A DNA stretch of 50,616 nt from an uncultured Acidimicrobiales bacterium (GTDB lineage Bacteria; Actinomycetota; Acidimicrobiia; Acidimicrobiales; SHLQ01): positions 1 through 50,616 of the forward strand of contig CALLAA010000132.1 in NCBI GenBank assembly GCA_938002955.1, in the 5' to 3' direction. Position 1 is the stretch's first letter. Each line of letters starts with the position of its first letter. This document shows, in pieces, positions 49,059 to 50,616 of the stretch. The notes under the pieces were generated by a model. The model saw nothing but the letters and a program-made list of their open reading frames with translations, ran no database searches and was not told the origin of the DNA. Made by a program: the position numbers and the translations under genes.

Positions 49059-50616
49059 TGGTCGTGACCTGCGTGCTCGTCTTCCTCGGCCGGAGCGTCG
49101 GTGATGACCGCTTCGGTGGTGAGGAACAAGGCGGCGATTGAGCCTGCGTTCTGGAGAGCCGAGCGGGTTACCTTCGCCGCATCGATGATGCCCGCAGCCA
49201 TGAGGTCTTCGTACTCGTCGGTCGCAGCGTTGAAACCAACGTTGCCCTCGAGCGCACGAACGTTCTCTACCACAACGCCCTCTTCGTAGCCGGCGTTGAG
49301 CGAGATTTGGTTGAGCGGTCCAACAAGTGAGCGAGCAACGACCATGGCACCGGTTGCTTCGTCGCCCTTGAGCTTCTTGGCTGCGGCGAGCACGGCGGTC
49401 TCGGCACGAAGCAGCGTTACGCCACCACCAGCGACGACTCCTTCTTCGATGGCAGCCTTCGTGGTGGAGACCGCGTCTTCGATGCGGTGCTTCTTTTCCT
49501 TGAGCTCGACCTCGGTCGCGGCGCCAACCTTGAGGATCGCCACGCCGCCGGACAGCTTGGCAAGTCGCTCACGGAGCTTCTCTGCGTCGTAGTCGGAGGT
49601 GGTGATGTCGAGTTCGGCCTTGATCTGGCTGACGCGGGCCTCGATGTCGCTCGCTGCTCCGCCACCGGAGACGATCGTGGTCTCGTCCTTGGTGACGACG
49701 ATGCGGCGAGCCGTTCCGAGCAGATCGAGGGTCGCGGCTTCGAGGCTGAGGCCAACTTCTTCGCTGATGACTTGGCCGCCGGTGAGGATGGCGATGTCTT
49801 GCATCATGGCCTTACGGCGATCGCCAAAGAATGGCGCCTTCACTGCGCACACGGGAAGGAGCCCACGGATGCGGTTCACGACGAGCGTGGCGAGTGCCTC
49901 ACCTTCGACGTCTTCGGCAATGACGAATACCGGACGGCTCTTCTTCATGATGAGCTCAAGCACGGGAACAAGTTCGCGAACGTTGGAGATCTTGCCCGAA
50001 ACAAGGAGGACGTACGGGTTGTCGAGAACGGCTTCCATGCGGTCCTGGTCGGTCACGAAGTACGGCGAGAGGTAACCCTTGTCGAAGCGCATGCCCTCGA
50101 CGAGGTCCATCTCCATTCCGAACGTGGTTCCTTCTTCGACGGTGATAACCCCGTCCTTGCCGACCTTGTCGATCGCTTCGGAAATGGTCTTGCCAATATC
50201 TGGGTCGGCCGACGAGATCGATGCGACCTGAGCGATCTGCTTCTTGTCCTCGATTGCGACGGCGTTGTTGCCGATCTCCTCCACAGCCGCAGCGACCGCA
50301 GCCTCGATGCCCTTCTTGAGGACCATCGGGTTGGCGCCGGCGGCGACGTTCTTCAGGCCTTCTTTGATCAGGGCCTGAGCCAGGACCGTGGCGGTGGTGG
50401 TTCCGTCGCCAGCGACGTCGTTGGTCTTGGTGGCGACCTCTTTGACCAGCTGGGCACCCATGTTCTCGAAGGGATCTTCGAGTTCGATCTCACGAGCGAT
50501 GGAAACACCATCGTTGGTGATCGTGGGGGCGCCCCACTTCTTCTCGAGAACAACGTTGCGACCCTTGGGGCCCAGCGTCACCTTTACCGCGTCAGCGAGG
50601 GCATTGAGGCCCCGCT
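49055..50616 (-). CDS. groEL: Chaperonin GroEL, 5' end outside window
   Basis: 519 residues visible; the frame continues past the GTG at 50581 with [11 protein letters not shown], so the true start is beyond the edge. Motifs: [25 protein letters not shown], the ATPase loop [15 protein letters not shown], apical-domain [13 protein letters not shown], and [12 protein letters not shown] near the end. The C terminus is [10 protein letters not shown], acidic and His-rich, rather than the Gly/Met repeats of the folding-cage type, recalling the His-tailed GroEL1 paralogue of other actinobacteria. No groES seen. Confidence 0.96.
   Translation of the reverse strand, partial: RGLNALADAVKVTLGPKGRNVVLEKKWGAPTITNDGVSIAREIELEDPFENMGAQLVKEVATKTNDVAGDGTTTATVLAQALIKEGLKNVAAGANPMVLKKGIEAAVAAAVEEIGNNAVAIEDKKQIAQVASISSADPDIGKTISEAIDKVGKDGVITVEEGTTFGMEMDLVEGMRFDKGYLSPYFVTDQDRMEAVLDNPYVLLVSGKISNVRELVPVLELIMKKSRPVFVIAEDVEGEALATLVVNRIRGLLPVCAVKAPFFGDRRKAMMQDIAILTGGQVISEEVGLSLEAATLDLLGTARRIVVTKDETTIVSGGGAASDIEARVSQIKAELDITTSDYDAEKLRERLAKLSGGVAILKVGAATEVELKEKKHRIEDAVSTTKAAIEEGVVAGGGVTLLRAETAVLAAAKKLKGDEATGAMVVARSLVGPLNQISLNAGYEEGVVVENVRALEGNVGFNAATDEYEDLMAAGIIDAAKVTRSALQNAGSIAALFLTTEAVITDAPAEEDEHAGHDH

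Overview
The window looks like chromosomal DNA from a GC-rich actinomycete, most likely a free-living marine or aquatic member of the class Acidimicrobiia (Ilumatobacter-like). This rests on gene content and style: an F420-type FrhB protein, lipoproteins with Ser/Thr/Asp-rich tethers, two complete uptake systems with overlapping ATGA/TAATG gene junctions, a GroEL with a His-rich tail, and many small oxidoreductases. The placement is inferred from the reading and was not computed. I saw no rRNA, tRNA, phage or transposase gene and no CRISPR array.

Layout. 1-3.4 kb: end of a lipoprotein gene, tRNA hydroxylase trhO, and a LuxR-type two-component pair preceded by an overlooked 54-residue membrane protein. 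3.5-8.3 kb: one 1619-residue protein joining a cytoplasmic HD-GYP (c-di-GMP phosphodiesterase) domain to a large extracellular region of cadherin/Ig-like and VCBS repeats. 8.3-13.9 kb: housekeeping and hydrolytic genes (rnz, larE, nnrE, an SGNH-like lipoprotein, a large sulfatase). 13.9-25.6 kb, all on the minus strand: a branched-chain-amino-acid-type ABC importer (livJ, livH, livM, livG, livF) followed by a catabolic set (cupin, DUF1989, ornithine-cyclodeaminase-like, class IV aminotransferase, ABM monooxygenase, sulfotransferase-like). The order suggests import and breakdown of a common amino-acid-like substrate. 25.7-33.5 kb: a flavin amine oxidase, an AbiEi/DUF559 nuclease-like gene bounded by 49-bp palindromic elements, and a peptide importer (oppABCD and oppF). 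33.8-38.3 kb: a GH63-type glucosidase, a family III CoA-transferase, and a divergent cupin whose metal and catalytic residues match DddQ-type DMSP lyases. 38.3-43.8 kb: coxG, an esterase, a phosphotransferase, an SDR, an AhpD-family gene, trmL and a nitroreductase. 43.9-48.9 kb: an SDR, a 2OG oxygenase with a divergent HxlR regulator, a degenerate Glu/Leu dehydrogenase next to an FrhB protein, and a membrane protein. The window ends inside groEL.

The strongest single observation is the AhpD-family gene at 41762-42343. It is read by ordinary gene calling as two short frames, but it is one frame with an in-frame TGA exactly where the second cysteine of the CxxC redox motif belongs. A hairpin with a GGUCU apical loop follows at the same distance from the UGA as in the E. 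coli fdhF SECIS (compared from memory). It therefore reads as a selenoprotein. Other leads are the HD-GYP/adhesin fusion, the DddQ-like cupin, and several families of short extragenic palindromes, three loci of which share a GGG-N-CTG-N-CCC core.
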